A stretch of 64,000 nucleotides of DNA from Naasia aerilata (GCF_030296595.1 NZ_AP027731.1:2356001-2420000); one strand, 5' to 3'; counted from the stretch's first letter, positions 1-10,443 are shown. The notes: generated from the letters alone by a model not told the origin. Translations and numbers: made by a program.

Positions 1-186
1 CGGTCAGCGTCCCGGTGTCGTCGGACACCGCGGTGTAGTGCTCGGGGGCAGGCGATCCAGTGGCGGTCGGCGCGGGAGCGCTCGGCACGGGCGTCGTGTC
101 CGCGTCAGGAGTGCTCGATCCGCGCAGCCCGCGAGGGCCGGCAGGAGAGCGAGGAGCAGGAGGGCTCCGCGACCGGACGCGGTCAT
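1..186 (-). CDS. Putative lipoprotein, N-terminal part (runs off left edge)
   Basis: The ATG at 186 opens a classic lipoprotein signal: a short polar N-terminus, a Leu/Ala-rich core and a Leu-Ala-Gly-Cys lipobox with the acylated Cys near residue 21. As written, the frame then becomes Arg/Pro-rich and stops near position 4. Adding one base around 120-123 instead gives a Ser/Thr/Pro/Ala-rich linker followed by a sequence like the start of a folded domain, as lipoproteins usually have. The protein is therefore probably intact but miscalled, and cut by the window edge. It reads divergently from recO. Function unknown. Confidence 0.55.
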
Positions 187-258
187 CGATCCCTCCGGTT
201 GTCTGCGGACGGCAAGCCCGCCGCGGTGTGAGGGCACTGTAGCCGGGATACTGGAGGG

Positions 259-1016
259 GTGCCGGTATATCGAGACGAAGCCGTCGTGCTGCGCACCCAC
301 AAGCTGGGTGAGGCGGACCGCATCGTCACGCTGCTCTCCCGGCAGCACGGCAAGATCCGCGCGGTCGCCAAGGGCGTCCGCCGCACCTCGTCGAAGTTCG
401 GTGCGCGGCTGGAGCCGTTCATGGTGGTGGATGTGCAGCTCTACGAGGGCCGCAGCCTCGACACGATCACCCAGGCGGAGTCCCTCGCTTCCTACGGCGC
501 CGACATCGCGGCCGACTACGGCGCCTTCACGGCCGCGAACGTGATGGTCGAGACCGCCGACAAGCTCACCGAGGGGAGAAGTCGCTGCAGCAGTACCTGC
601 TGCTCCTGGGCGCCCTCCGGTCCCTGTCCCGCAACGAGCACGGCGCGAGCCTCACTCTCGACTCCTATCTGCTGCGCGCCCTCTCGATCGCAGGCTGGGC
701 GCCGAGCTTCGACGACTGCGCGGTCACGGGCGCGCCGGGGCCGCACAGCGCCTTCGTGGTGCAGCTGGGCGGGGTGGTCGCCGACGCGGTCGCTCCGCCG
801 GGAGCGCCGCGGCTGAGCCCGGCGGTCATCGGCCTGCTCGGTGCGCTGCTGACGGGCGACTGGGATGCCGCGGAGGCGGCCGAGGACCGCACCCGGGCGC
901 AGGCGAGCGGCGTCGTCGCCGCCTACGCCCAGTGGCACCTCGAACGCGGCCTGCGGTCCCTGCAGCACGTGGACCGCACGGGCCAGGGCCACGAGACCGC
1001 GGCGGCCGGCGCCTGA
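259..1016 (+). CDS. recO: DNA repair protein RecO (frame broken once by a missing base)
   Basis: RecO helps load RecA at gaps by acting with RecR and annealing SSB-coated strands. The N-terminal OB-fold start is recognisable ([10 protein letters not shown], then [10 protein letters not shown]). The frame breaks in the G-run at 573-576; adding one G continues it as [11 protein letters not shown] and gives 252 residues, normal for actinobacterial RecO. The C-terminal zinc site is mostly lost, with one Cys where four occur in zinc-binding members. The stop (TGA 1014-1016) overlaps the uppS ATG at 1016, so the genes are co-transcribed. The start is the GTG at 259. Confidence 0.9.
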
Positions 1017-1814
1017 TGGCGAAGCCGACGACGCACCGCGACGCGGTGCCCTACCGCCCTGTCGACTGGACGGGCCAGTACCCGCCGGAGTTCCCCGCGG
1101 TGCCGTCCCCGGCCATGTCGCGGTCATCATGGACGGCAACGGGCGGTGGGCCAACGCTCGGGGGCTGTCGCGCATCGAGGGCCACAAGGCGGGGGAGGCG
1201 GCGCTCCTCGACGTCGTCGCGGGCGCCATCCAGGTCGGGGTGAAGCACCTCAGCGTCTACGCGTTCTCCACCGAGAACTGGAAGCGCTCGCCGGACGAGG
1301 TGCGCTTCCTCATGGGCTTCAACCGGGATGTGCTGCACCGCCGCCGCGACCAGCTCAACGAGTGGGGCGTCCGGATCCGGTGGGCGGGTCGCAAGCCGCG
1401 GCTCTGGGGATCGGTGATCAACGAGCTCCAGTTCGCCGAGCGCCTGACCGCCGGCAACGACGTGCTGACCCTCACGATGTGCGTCAACTACGGCGGGCGC
1501 ACCGAGATCGCGGATGCGGTCCGCGGCATCGCCGACGACGTCGCGGCGGGCAGGCTCAAGCCGTCGGCCGTGTCGGAGAAGCTGATCCAGCGCCGCCTCT
1601 ACGTCCCCGACGTGCCCGAGGTGGACCTCCTCGTCCGCAGCTCGGGCGAGCAGCGGACCAGCAACTTCCTCGTCTGGCAGGCGGCCTACGCGGAGATGGT
1701 GTTCCTCAACACCCTGTGGCCGGACTTCTCGCGCCTCGACCTGTGGCGCGCGATCGAGCAGTACGCGGACCGGGACCGCCGCTTCGGCGGCGCGATCGAC
1801 GCCCCTCCGCCTGA
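1016..1814 (+). CDS. uppS: Isoprenyl transferase, undecaprenyl-diphosphate synthase type (two missing bases)
   Basis: This cis-prenyltransferase makes the polyprenyl diphosphate carrier for cell-wall synthesis. The signature [10 protein letters not shown] is present with its catalytic Asp, as are [10 protein letters not shown] and the C-terminal [11 protein letters not shown]. The ATG at 1016 is in a different frame from the signature; one added base in the C-run at 1107-1110 joins them. As written the gene would run to 1845 through a hairpin. One added C at 1802-1805 gives a natural end (D-A-P-S-A, stop at 1814) just before that hairpin, for 266 residues. The second repair is inferred, the first is firm. 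Confidence 0.9.
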
Positions 1815-1868
1815 CCTGCCCACTTCTGCGGCAACTGAGCGCTGAGTTGCCGCAGAAGTGGGCGGGTC
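1813..1868. terminator. Bidirectional hairpin between uppS and the P-loop kinase gene
   Basis: Arms at 1813-1836 and 1845-1868 pair over 24 bp with one G-T wobble, around an 8-nt loop. It lies between convergent genes, and both genes end exactly at its edges once one missing base is restored in each. No strong T-tract follows on either side. Confidence 0.8.
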
Positions 1869-2432
1869 AGGGAGCAGCGCGGCGGCGAGCGGTCCCGCGA
1901 CCCACGCCTCGACCTCGCGGGAGGTGCGCAGGCGCACGATCGTGAGGTGCGGATGCTGCGCCTCCAGGGCCGGGACGGTTCGCTTGTACTTCCGCTGCGT
2001 CCGGAGCGCCCAGCGGATGATGTGGTCACGGCCGGTGAAGAAGTGCCAGAGCGGGCCCTCGACGTTGCCGTTCCACAGCACCTCCCGGCGCAGGCGGCGG
2101 CGCACGGTCCGCCGGATCAGCCGGGGCAGGGCGACGCGACGCGGCAGGTCCAGCCAGATCAGGGTGTCCGCGGCGGCAGCCAGTTGCGGGCGGGCCGACC
2201 GGTACTGCCACTCGGTGATCCACTCCGGACAGGCCGCCAGCTCTGCGACCTCGGCCAGGAACGTCTCCCGATAGGTCCAGTTCGGCCCGTGGTAGAGCGC
2301 GTCGATCTCGGTGTGCGGGATGCCGGTGAGGCGCTCGAGCCGGCGCGCGAGCGTCGTCTTCCCGACCCCCGTGACGCCGGCGAGCAGGATGCGGCGGGGG
2401 CGACGGGGGAGCGGGTCCGACGCGCCGAGCAT
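1867..2432 (-). CDS. AAA/P-loop kinase of the adenylate kinase-like, FlaR type
   Basis: A Walker A motif (G-V-T-G-V-G-K-T-T) sits at about residues 19-27, followed by an H-T-E-I-D-A-L-Y-H segment and a W-I-T-E-W-Q-Y motif typical of small ATPases annotated as DNA topology modulation protein FlaR or adenylate kinase-like. Substrate unknown. The C-terminal half is Arg-rich. As written the frame stays open antisense to uppS as far as 1686. Restoring one base at 1870-1872 yields an end at ...A-A-L-L-P with the stop at 1867-1869, just outside the shared hairpin, for 188 residues. The ATG at 2432 is the only good start. Confidence 0.72.
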
Positions 2433-2587
2433 CCCGCCACCCTAGTGACGTGTGAGGGCCCGGCACTGCGTCCGCGGGTCGAGCGGACACCAGCCACTCC
2501 GCGCCTCGTCACGAGCTGACCGCAGCACCCGCGGCGGCGCTTGCCGGTGTCGGCGGTGCCCGCCACAATCGGCCGAGAAGGAGGCCC

Positions 2588-3202
2588 ATGTCGAAGCAGG
2601 ACGACGCTCCCCGAGTGCACGCCGAGACGGCCGAGGAGTGGCGCGCGTGGCTCCTCGAGCACGGCGAGACCGAGGACTGCGCGTGGCTCGTCTCCTGGCG
2701 GCGCGAGACCGGCCGTCCCTCCGTCGGCTACGAGGAGTCCGTCGTGCACGCCCTCTCCGTCGGCTGGGTGGACAGCACGCAGAAGAAGCTCGACGACGAT
2801 CGGCTGATGCTCTACTTCGCGCGGAGGAAGTCGGGCAGCGTCTGGTCCCGGCCCAACAAGGTCCGCGTGGAGCGGATCCTGCGCGAGGGACTGATGACGC
2901 CGGCGGGCGCCCGCGTGATCGAGGAGGCGAAGCGCACCGGATCCTGGAACGCGCTGGACGAGGTCGAGGACCGCATCGTCCCCGACGACCTCGCGGCCGC
3001 CCTCGCCGCCGCGTCACCCGAGGCCGCAGGCAACTGGGCCGCCTACTCCAGCTCGGCGCGCGGGCGGATGCTGACCTGGATCAGTCAGGCCAAGCGCCCG
3101 GAGACGCGTGAGCGCCGGGTGGCCGAGACGGCGCGCTTCGCCGCCGCGGGGGAGCGTTTCGTCGACTGGCCGCCTCCGCGCACCGCGGCTCCGCCCGCCT
3201 GA
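2588..3202 (+). CDS. YdeI/OmpD-associated (OmdA) family protein
   Basis: The 204-residue protein opens with V-H-A-E-T-A-E-E-W-R-A-W-L and contains the family blocks S-V-V-H-A-L-S-V-G-W-V-D-S and F-A-R-R-K-S-G-S-V-W-S-R-P-N-K, with a C-terminal helical region (W-I-S-Q-A-K-R-P-E-T-R-E-R-R) as in YdeI-like proteins. Their biochemical role is not well established. GAGAAGGAGG just before the ATG at 2588 is a good Shine-Dalgarno. The gene stands alone between the P-loop kinase and glyS. Confidence 0.82.
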   Translation: MSKQDDAPRVHAETAEEWRAWLLEHGETEDCAWLVSWRRETGRPSVGYEESVVHALSVGWVDSTQKKLDDDRLMLYFARRKSGSVWSRPNKVRVERILREGLMTPAGARVIEEAKRTGSWNALDEVEDRIVPDDLAAALAAASPEAAGNWAAYSSSARGRMLTWISQAKRPETRERRVAETARFAAAGERFVDWPPPRTAAPPA

Positions 3203-3309
3203 CGCGGGTCGCGCGGACGCGCGCCGCGATGCACCCGCTCGTGCCGTTGCCGGAGCGCCCGCGCGGTGCCTCGGCCCTCCCGCGCGCGGGCCGCCCCGCA
3301 GCGCCCCGG

Positions 3310-3315
3310 TAGACT
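3310..3315 (+). promoter_or_regulatory. Likely -10 box (TAGACT) for glyS
   Basis: A TANNNT hexamer sits 54 nt ahead of the glyS GTG. It is the only good match in the 3203-3369 gap. The -35 region is not obvious, which is common in actinobacterial sigma-A promoters. Confidence 0.4.
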
Positions 3316-3369
3316 CGGGGCCGCATTCGAACGACCGGGCACCCAGCTCGGCCAGACCCTGGAGCATCT

Positions 3370-4751
3370 GTGGCCGCATCACGTCTCGATTCCGTCATCG
3401 CGCTCGCCAAGCGGCGCGGCTTCGTCTTCCAGGCGGGCGAGATCTACGGCGGGACCCGGTCCTCCTGGGACTACGGCCCCCTCGGCGTGGAGCTCAAGGA
3501 GAACATCAAGCGCCAGTGGTGGCGCGCGGTCGTGCGCGGTCGGGACGACGTCGTGGGCCTCGACTCGAGCGTCATCCTGCCCCGTCAGGTGTGGGAGGCC
3601 TCCGGCCATGTCGAGGTCTTCAGCGATCCGCTCGTCGAGTCGCTGCACACCCATAAGCGCTACCGCGCCGACCACCTGATCGAGGCGTACGAGGCGAAGC
3701 ACGGCCGCCCGCCGGAGAACGGCCTGGCGGACATCCGCGACCCCGACACGGGCCAGCCGGGCGCCTGGACGGAGCCGCGCGCGTTCTCCGGGCTCATGAA
3801 GACGTTCCTCGGCCCGGTCGACGACGAGAGCGGGCTGCACTACCTGCGCCCCGAGACCGCGCAGGGCATCTTCGTCAACTTCGCCAACGTGCTCAACTCG
3901 GCGCGGATGAAGCCCCGTTCGGCATCGGCCAGATCGGGAAGAGCTTCCGCAACGAGATCACGCCCGGCAACTTCATCTTCCGCACCCGCGAGTTCGAGCA
4001 GATGGAGATGGAGTTCTTCGTCGAGCCGGGCACCGACGAGGAATGGCACCAGTACTGGATCGACGAGCGCTTCCGCTGGTACGTCGACCTCGGCATCAAC
4101 CCGGACAACCTGCGCCTCTACGAGCACGCGCAGGAGAAGCTCTCGCACTACTCGAAGCGCACGGTCGACATCGAGTACCGGTTCGGGTTCCAGGGCGGGG
4201 AGTTCGGCGAGCTCGAGGGCATCGCGAACCGCACCGACTACGACCTCACGACGCACTCGAAGCACTCCGGCGCCGACCTCACCTACTTCGACCAGACCCG
4301 CAACGAGCGGTGGACGCCGTACGTGATCGAGCCGGCCGCCGGCCTCACGCGCTCGCTCATGGCCTTCCTCGTCGACGCGTTCACCGAGGACGAGGCGCCG
4401 AACACCAAGGGCGGCGTGGATAAGCGGACCGTGCTCCGGCTCGATCCGCGGCTTGCGCCCGTCAAGGCGGCCGTCCTGCCGCTGTCGCGCAACGAGCAGC
4501 TGTCCCCGGTGGCCCGGGAGCTCGCGGCCGACCTCCGCCGCGACTGGAACGTCGAGTTCGACGATGCCGGCGCCATCGGACGCCGCTACCGCCGGCAGGA
4601 CGAGATCGGCACGCCGTTCTGCATCACGGTCGACTTCGACTCGCTCGAGGACCGTGCCGCGACCGTCCGGGAACGGGACACGATGGCCCAGGAGCGCGTC
4701 TCACTGGATCGCCTCCACGCGTACCTGGCGGAGCGGCTCATCGGGGCCTGA
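3370..4751 (+). CDS. glyS: Glycine--tRNA ligase, class II dimeric type (one missing base)
   Basis: Charges tRNA-Gly. The N-terminus ([17 protein letters not shown]) and [12 protein letters not shown] are diagnostic of the homodimeric enzyme. Motif 2 ([14 protein letters not shown]) and the C-terminal anticodon-binding domain lie in another frame. Adding one C to the run at 3913-3916 restores [15 protein letters not shown] and a single 460-residue protein, the normal length. No second glycyl-tRNA synthetase is seen in the window and the enzyme is essential, so a real frameshift is very unlikely. Start GTG. Confidence 0.93.
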
Positions 4752-4867
4752 GCGGGTGGTCCGCGCGCCGGGAAGCCGGCGCCGGACACGGTCGCGTCGG
4801 TCCCCGCGCCGACCCTGCGCGCCGCTAGCCTGGCCCTACATTCCTCCCACTGAAGCCGAGGTGTCGC

Positions 4868-4954
4868 ATGACCGAGTCGCCCGTTCCCGAGCCGTCCGTG
4901 CCCCTGAGCTTCCTGATCAGCCGCGCCCTCGACGAGGGGTCCGCCGACTACTGA
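4868..4954 (+). CDS. Very short ORF, possibly a miscalled small protein
   Basis: An ATG at 4868 opens a 28-residue frame (M-T-E-S-P-V-P-E-P...) preceded by a TAGCCT box near 4826. If one G is added to the run near 4935-4938 the frame reads on to a stop at 4986, giving 39 residues ending P-A-G-T-M-P-I-D-A. No family recognised. It could simply be non-coding. Confidence 0.2.
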   Translation: MTESPVPEPSVPLSFLISRALDEGSADY

Positions 4955-5032
4955 TCCCCGCCGGGACCATGCCGATCGACGCATGAGCTGACACGCGGGA
5001 ATGCCGCGCGGGGCATGCCTGTTCGATCGAGC

Positions 5033-5683
5033 ATGAGTGTTCCCGTGAAGGTCGACATCTGGTCCGACGTCGCCTGCCCCTGGTGCTACATCGGCAAGCG
5101 CAAGTTCGAGGAGGGCGCCCGCCGTTTCGGCGGCGACGTCGAGGTGGAGTACCACTCCTTCGAGCTGTCGCCGGACACCCCGGTCGACTTCGACGGCAGC
5201 GCCGCCGACTTCCTCGCCGGGCACAAGGGCCTGCCGCACGATCGGGTGCAGCAGATGCTCGAGACGGTCACCGGCATCGCGGCCGACGTCGGCCTGGAGT
5301 ACGACTACGACGCCCTGCAGCACACGAACACCGTGATGGCCCACCAGCTCCTGCACTACGCGAAGGACCGCGGCCGGCAGATCGACATGAAGGAGCGCCT
5401 CCTGCGCGCGTACTTCGTCGAGGGCCGCCACGTCGGCCGGGTCGAGGATCTCGCCGACCTCGCCGCGGAGCTCGGCTTCGACCGCGCGGACGTCGTCCGG
5501 TCGCTGAAGGCCGACGAGTACCTGGGCGCCGTGCGGCAGGACCAGGCGCAGGCCGCCGCCTACGGGATCAACGGCGTCCCGTTCTTCGTCCTCGACGGCA
5601 AGTACGGCATCTCGGGCGCTCAGGACGCCGCGGTCTTCGAGCAGGCGCTGACCCAGGTCGCTTCGGAGCGGGTGTCCTCGTGA
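5033..5683 (+). CDS. DsbA-family oxidoreductase, FrnE-like
   Basis: A 216-residue thioredoxin-fold protein of the FrnE/2-hydroxychromene-2-carboxylate isomerase group. The redox motif Cys15-Pro-Trp-Cys18 lies in the usual S-D-V-A-C-P-W-C-Y-I-G-K context, and the cis-Pro region G-I-N-G-V-P-F-F-V-L-D-G-K-Y is near the C-terminus. There is no signal peptide, so it is cytoplasmic, unlike periplasmic DsbA. Members are linked to disulfide exchange under oxidative stress; the substrate is unknown. The ATG at 5033 fits the family better than the upstream one at 5015. Confidence 0.9.
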   Translation: MSVPVKVDIWSDVACPWCYIGKRKFEEGARRFGGDVEVEYHSFELSPDTPVDFDGSAADFLAGHKGLPHDRVQQMLETVTGIAADVGLEYDYDALQHTNTVMAHQLLHYAKDRGRQIDMKERLLRAYFVEGRHVGRVEDLADLAAELGFDRADVVRSLKADEYLGAVRQDQAQAAAYGINGVPFFVLDGKYGISGAQDAAVFEQALTQVASERVSS

Positions 5684-5861
5684 GCGAACCGCGGGTGATC
5701 CCGCCCTTCCGCCCCCTCAACCACACCAGCGGAACGGCGGTTTCCCCGCGCTTCCGCTCACGCTGCTCGGGGACGCGGACGCCGCCGCGTGCGTCGACGA
5801 CTCCTGCCTGCTGCCCGGCGCCTCAGTCGCTGATGTCGGCGAGGACCGCGCCGAAGGCTGA
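5680..5861 (+). CDS. Possible small coupled protein after the FrnE gene (one missing base inferred)
   Basis: A GTG at 5680 overlaps the FrnE stop (GTGA). As written the frame becomes Arg/Ser-rich. Adding one C to the run at 5744-5747 gives a 60-residue acidic/aliphatic protein (...S-P-A-L-P-L-T-L-L-G-D-A-D-A-A-A-C-V-D-D-S-C-L-L-P...) ending at 5861, overlapping the 3' end of ybaK by 39 nt. Family unknown. The coupling and the better composition after repair argue for a gene; the convergent overlap argues against. Confidence 0.35.
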
Positions 5862-6281
5862 CACCAGCTCGTCGGCGTCGACGAACGCGCTGACCCCGTG
5901 CTCGCCGGCGCCCATGGCCACCCGACGGCCGGCGATCCGCTCGTCCGCATAGACGGGCCAGGCCGTCGTGCTGCCGAATGGCGTGATCGTGCCGCGCTCG
6001 TAGCCGGTCGCCTCGAGCGCCTGGCCGGCATCCGGCAGTTGCAGCTTGTTGACCCCGACCACGGCCCGCAGCTTCGCCCAGGCGATCTGCCGGTCGCCCG
6101 GGACGAGCGCGAACAGGAAGGTGCCGTCCTTCCGCTTGACCACGAGCGTCTTGACGATGTCGGAGGGCGAGAGCCCGAGGAGTTCGGCCGCCTCCTCCAG
6201 GGAGCCCGCAGCGGGACGCTCCACGAACTCGATCCTGACGCCGCGCGCGGCGGCGTCCTCCTGCACCCGATTCCTGGTCAC
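5823..6281 (-). CDS. YbaK/ProX-type aminoacyl-tRNA deacylase
   Basis: A 152-residue YbaK/EbsC-fold protein, predicted to hydrolyse mischarged tRNA (Cys-tRNA-Pro class or a related ProXp activity). Family marks are the conserved Lys in I-V-K-T-L-V-V-K, the F-A-L-V-P-G-D-R block, the V-N-K-L-Q-L segment and the Gly-rich G-T-I-T-P-F-G region. The start used is the GTG at 6281 (V-T-R-N-R-V); no ATG is suitable. It is convergent with the FrnE region. Confidence 0.85.
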   Translation of the reverse strand: MTRNRVQEDAAARGVRIEFVERPAAGSLEEAAELLGLSPSDIVKTLVVKRKDGTFLFALVPGDRQIAWAKLRAVVGVNKLQLPDAGQALEATGYERGTITPFGSTTAWPVYADERIAGRRVAMGAGEHGVSAFVDADELVSAFGAVLADISD

Positions 6282-6465
6282 GGGACCATCCTGGCCGCAT
6301 TCGTACCCGCCCGGGTTCCGGCCCGGCCCCGCGCTCGCACCGCCGACCGCGCCTGGGGCGGATGCCGCCCGCGTTGTGGTGGGCGAGTCGGACGCTCGGA
6401 CGCGGACGTCCGCCCGCAGGATGGGGGAGACGGGCCGATCGGGCCGCCTAGGGGAGGACCACATC

Positions 6466-7186
6466 ATGCGCCTGCTCGGTGCCGCGGCCCTGCTGCTTCT
6501 GCCCGCCCTGCTCATCGGCTGCACCGCCCCGCCGCACGAGGACAGGGCGACGCCCGGCCCCAGCCGGTCGGCGGTCGCGAGCCCATCGCCGTCTCCTGCG
6601 GTCGCCGCTCCGCCCGTTCCCCCGTCGCCCACGGCCGAAGCGGGACCGCCGGCGGATGCGACGATCGTCGTGGGCACGACGCGCCTCGACATCGTCACGT
6701 CGACCGGTGACACGTACCGCAGCTTCGACTACCTCCAGCGGGTCGACGCGGTGCTCGCCACGCTGGAGGAGCTCAGCGCCGTCCCCCGGTGGCCGAGGAG
6801 TACAAGCAGGGGTTCCACTGGCGCGGCGTCACCTACGACTTCGGGGGACTGCTGATCGACGACACCGGCGACGACGCGGCCTCCGACAACCCGGCCTGGC
6901 CGGCCTATCAGGTCGTCGTCACGGCGCCGGAACTGGGTGGGCATCCGATCGTGACGGCCGACGGCGTCCAGGTGGGCCAGTCCGCGGCCGAGGTGGAGCT
7001 GGCGCATCCGGATGCCGCGGACCGAGGGCCGGCGGAGGCTCCCCTGCCCTCCGCTTCCACCTCGATCGGGTGACGGTGACGGACTCGGAGATGGGCGACG
7101 CGGAGCAGCGCACCTGGGTGGAGACCGACCCTTCGATGGAGCGGGTGATCTCCTTCTACGCGCCCTCCCTCGACTACGGCGCGTAG
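6466..7186 (+). CDS. Lipoprotein of unknown function (two missing bases)
   Basis: The ATG at 6466 starts a lipoprotein signal (L-L-L-L-P-A-L-L-I-G-C), Cys at about residue 19, followed by a Pro/Ser/Ala linker and a soluble domain. The frame breaks at 6783-6787 (C5, probably C6) and at 7041-7044 (C4, probably C5). Adding one base at each joins the pieces into 240 residues ending at TAG 7184-7186. The domain has many acidic and aromatic residues (E-E-Y-K-Q-G-F-H-W-R-G-V-T-Y-D-F) but I do not recognise a family. A GGGGAGGA Shine-Dalgarno precedes the start. Confidence 0.7.
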
Positions 7187-7251
7187 GCGCGGTTTCCCCG
7201 GTCGGGAGATGACCGGCCGGGCTGCCCGCGCGATCTGGGAGAATCGACAGG

Positions 7252-8405
7252 ATGTCCACCTCCACTCTGCCCGCGCCGGCCCTCCGCATCGGGCCGCTCG
7301 CGCTCGATGCGCCCGTCGTCCTGGCGCCCATGGCGGGCATCACGAACACCGCGTTCCGCCGCCTCTGCCGCGAGTTCGGCGCGGGCCTGTACGTGAGCGA
7401 GATGATCACGAGCCGCGCGCTCGTCGAGCGGACGCCCGAGACGATGCGGCTCATCACGCACCACGAGTCGGAGACGCCGCGCTCCATCCAGCTCTACGGC
7501 GTCGACCCGGCCACCGTCGCCGAGGCCGTCCGCATCCTCGTCGCCGAGGACCGCGCCGATCACATCGACCTCAACTTCGGCTGCCCGGTGCCCAAGGTCA
7601 CCCGGAAGGGCGGGGGAGCTGCGCTGCCCTGGAAGCTCGACCTGTTCCGCGACATCGTCGAGGGCGCCGTCCGGAGCGCGGGCGCCGTCCCGCTCACCAT
7701 CAAGATGCGCAAGGGCATCGACGGCGACCACCTCACCTACCTGGAGGCGGGCCGGATCGCCGAGGGCGCGGGCGTCTCCAGCATCGCGCTGCACGCCCGC
7801 ACGGCCGCCGAGTTCTACTCGGGCACCGCCGACTGGGACGCGATCGGCACCCTCAAGGAGACGGTCACGAGCGTGCCCGTGCTCGGCAACGGCGACATCT
7901 GGTCGGGCGCCGACGCGCTGCGGATGGTGCAGCAGACCGGCTGCGACGGCGTCGTCGTCGGCCGCGGCTGCCTGGGCCGGCCCTGGCTCTTCGGCGACCT
8001 CGCCGCCGCGTTCGCGGGCGAGGACCGGGTCGCGATGCCCTCCTCGGCGTCGTGGCGGACACGTTCCGCCGCCACGCCGAGCTCCTGGTCGAGTTCTTCG
8101 GCAGCGAGGATCGCGGCTGCCGCGACATCCGCAAGCACGTCGCCTGGTACTTCAAGGGCTACCCGGTCGGGGGCGAGCTGCGCGCGAGCCTCGCGACCTC
8201 CGGATCGCTTCAGGAGATCGACGACCTCCTCGGCACCCTCGACCGTGACGCGCCCTACCCGGGCGAGGCCGCCGAGGGGCAGCGCGGCCGGGCGGGCAGC
8301 CCCAAGCGTCCCGTGCTTCCCGAGGGATGGCTCGGCAGCCGCACGCTCGACGTCGACGAGCGGTGCGAGGTCGCGGGTGCGGAACTCGAGAACAGCGGTG
8401 GCTGA
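7252..8405 (+). CDS. dusB: tRNA-dihydrouridine synthase (one missing base)
   Basis: FMN-dependent reduction of uridine in the tRNA D-loop. A TIM barrel is marked by [13 protein letters not shown] at the start, the catalytic-Cys block [21 protein letters not shown], and V-L-G-N-G-D-I-W with [13 protein letters not shown]-phosphate contacts. One base is missing at 8038-8040; restoring it joins the barrel to the C-terminal helical domain ([11 protein letters not shown]) for 384 residues. A GAGAAT box lies 6 nt before the ATG, suggesting a leaderless message. It overlaps dgt by 8 nt. Confidence 0.92.
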
Positions 8406-9650
8406 GCTGGGCGACGCGCCCGGCTACGAGGAGCGCGACCGCGAGCGCCGCCTGCCCGAGCAGCACTCCAGTCGCCGCAGCGACTTCGCGCGCGACCGCG
8501 CCCGGCTGCTCCACTCGAGCGCCCTCCGCAGGCTCGCGGCGAAGACGCAGGTGCTGAGCCCGACGGCCGGCCTCGACTTCGCCCGCAATCGTCTTACGCA
8601 CTCCCTCGAGGTCGCCCAGGTGGGCCGCGAACTGGGTGCGAGCCTCGGGCTCAACCCGGACGTGGTCGACACGGCGTGCCTCGCGCACGACATCGGCCAC
8701 CCGCCGTTCGGCCACAACGGCGAGAAGGCGCTGTCCGAATGGGCGGAGGACATCGGCGGCTTCGAGGGCAACGCGCAGTCCCTGCGCCTGCTCACGCGGC
8801 TGGAGCCCAAGGCGTTCGGACCCGACGGAACCCCGTTCGGCCTCAACCTGACCCGGGCGAGCCTCGACGCGAGCTGCAAGTACCCGTGGTCCGCCGACGA
8901 CTCGGTGGCCGACCCGAGCGGCCGCGCCAAGTTCGGCTACTACGCGGAGGACGCCGCGGCGTTCGCATGGATGCGGGACGGGGCGCCCGAGGGGTCCGGT
9001 GCATCGAAGCGCAGGTCATGGACCTCAGCGACGACATCGCCTACTCGGTGCACGACTTCGAGGACGCGGTGACCGGCGGCTACATCGACGTCGCGGCGCT
9101 CGGCCGGCGTGAGGACGACGACGCGCTGGTCAGCGCGATGCACTCCTGGATCGGCGGCGCGTACGACCACGCCGAGCTGATCGCGGCCTTCGACCGGCTG
9201 CACGGCCTGCCGTTCTGGATCTCCCGGTGGGATGCGTCGCGCCGCGACCAGGGCCGCCTCAAGAACCTGACGAGCCAGCTGATCGGCCGGTTCGCGGGAG
9301 CTGCGACGCGGGCGACCCGCGCAGCCCATCCGCAGGAACGGCTCAGCCGGTTCGCCGCCGACGTCGTGCTGCCGCCGGAGATCGGCGCGGAGATCGCGGT
9401 GCTCAAGGGCATCGTCGCCGCCTTCGTGATGACGAACACGACCCGCACGCCCGTCTACCAGCAGCAGCGCGACATGCTGCAGGAGCTGGCCGACGTCCTC
9501 GTCGAGCGCCCCGACGCCCTCGACCCGGCGTTCGCCGCCGACCACCGCGAGGCGACCAGCGAGGCGGAGCGCCGCCGCGCCGTCGTGGACCAGGTCGCGA
9601 GCCTCACCGACCAGTCGGCCATGGCGTGGCACGAGCGACTCGTCGGCTGA
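8398..9650 (+). CDS. dgt: Deoxyguanosinetriphosphate triphosphohydrolase-like protein (one missing base)
   Basis: An HD-domain dNTPase that hydrolyses dNTP to nucleoside and triphosphate. The HD metal site is visible as N-R-L-T-H-S-L-E-V (first His) and [16 protein letters not shown]. The C-terminal half ([12 protein letters not shown]) is in another frame. Adding one G to the run at 8991-8994 reads [12 protein letters not shown] and gives 417 residues, the usual size. The GTG at 8398 overlaps the dusB stop. dusB-dgt-dnaG adjacency is common in actinobacteria. Confidence 0.92.
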
Positions 9651-10437
9651 GCCGGCGCATCGACTTCGCCGAGGTCGCGGGGGAGGGCATCCTGCTGGCC
9701 GGGGAGGACGCGCCCTGCTCCTCCAGCTCGCCGACCCGGCGGTCGCGGCCGGCGTCGCCGCGCACAGCGGCTTCCGCCTGGACCCGACGCGCCGGCTCGC
9801 GGGCACGCTGGAGTACCTCTACGTGCTCGCGTTCGGCACGGAGGAGGAGATCCGCCGCGTTGCGCGGAGCGTCGGAGTCGCCCACCGCGGCGTCCAGGGC
9901 GACGAACCGGTGCGGTACGACGCTCGCGACCCCGAGCTGCAGCTGTGGGTCGCCGCGACGCTCTACGACACCACCGTGCAGGTGTGGGAGGCGGTGCACG
10001 GCCCCCTTCCCGAGGCGACGGCGGATGCGGTCTACCGCGAGAGCGCCCGCATCGGCACCGCGCTCGGGATGCCGCTCGCCTCGTGGCCCACGGATCGCGC
10101 CGCCTTCCGGGAGTACTGGGAGCAGCGCGTGGCGCGCCTCGAGGTCACGCCGCCGGCGCGCGCAGTCGCGGTCTCGCTCCTGCGTCCCCGCACCGGACCC
10201 ATGTGGCTGCGGGGTCTGATGCCTCTGGCACGAGTCGTGACGGCCGGCCTGCTGCCGGAAGCCGTGCGACGCGGTTACGGCGTGCGCTGGGATGACCGGC
10301 TGGGCAGGCAGTTCGCCCGTCGGTTCGGTCTCCTCCTGGCGGTGTACCGGATCCTGCCCCGGACCATCCGCCGGGCGCCCAGCCGCCTGCTGCTCGCTCG
10401 CTTCCGCGGCGCGGCGCCGGCGTCCACCCCGTCCTGA
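9626..10437 (+). CDS. DUF2236/MpaB-type oxygenase domain protein (one missing base)
   Basis: The core (R-R-V-A-R-S-V-G-V-A-H-R-G-V-Q-G ... Y-D-A-R-D-P-E-L-Q-L-W-V-A-A-T-L) matches the DUF2236 family, which includes MpaB oxygenase and latex-clearing protein, heme-type oxygenases; the conserved His lies in the V-A-H-R-G block. Adding one G at 9701-9704 connects the upstream frame (F-A-E-V-A-G-E-G-I-L-L-A-G-G-G-R-A-L-L-L-Q-L-A-D-P-A-V) for 270 residues. The start is probably the GTG at 9626, overlapping dgt by 25 nt; no other start is available after the dgt stop. Substrate unknown. Confidence 0.78.
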
Positions 10438-10443
10438 CCAAGC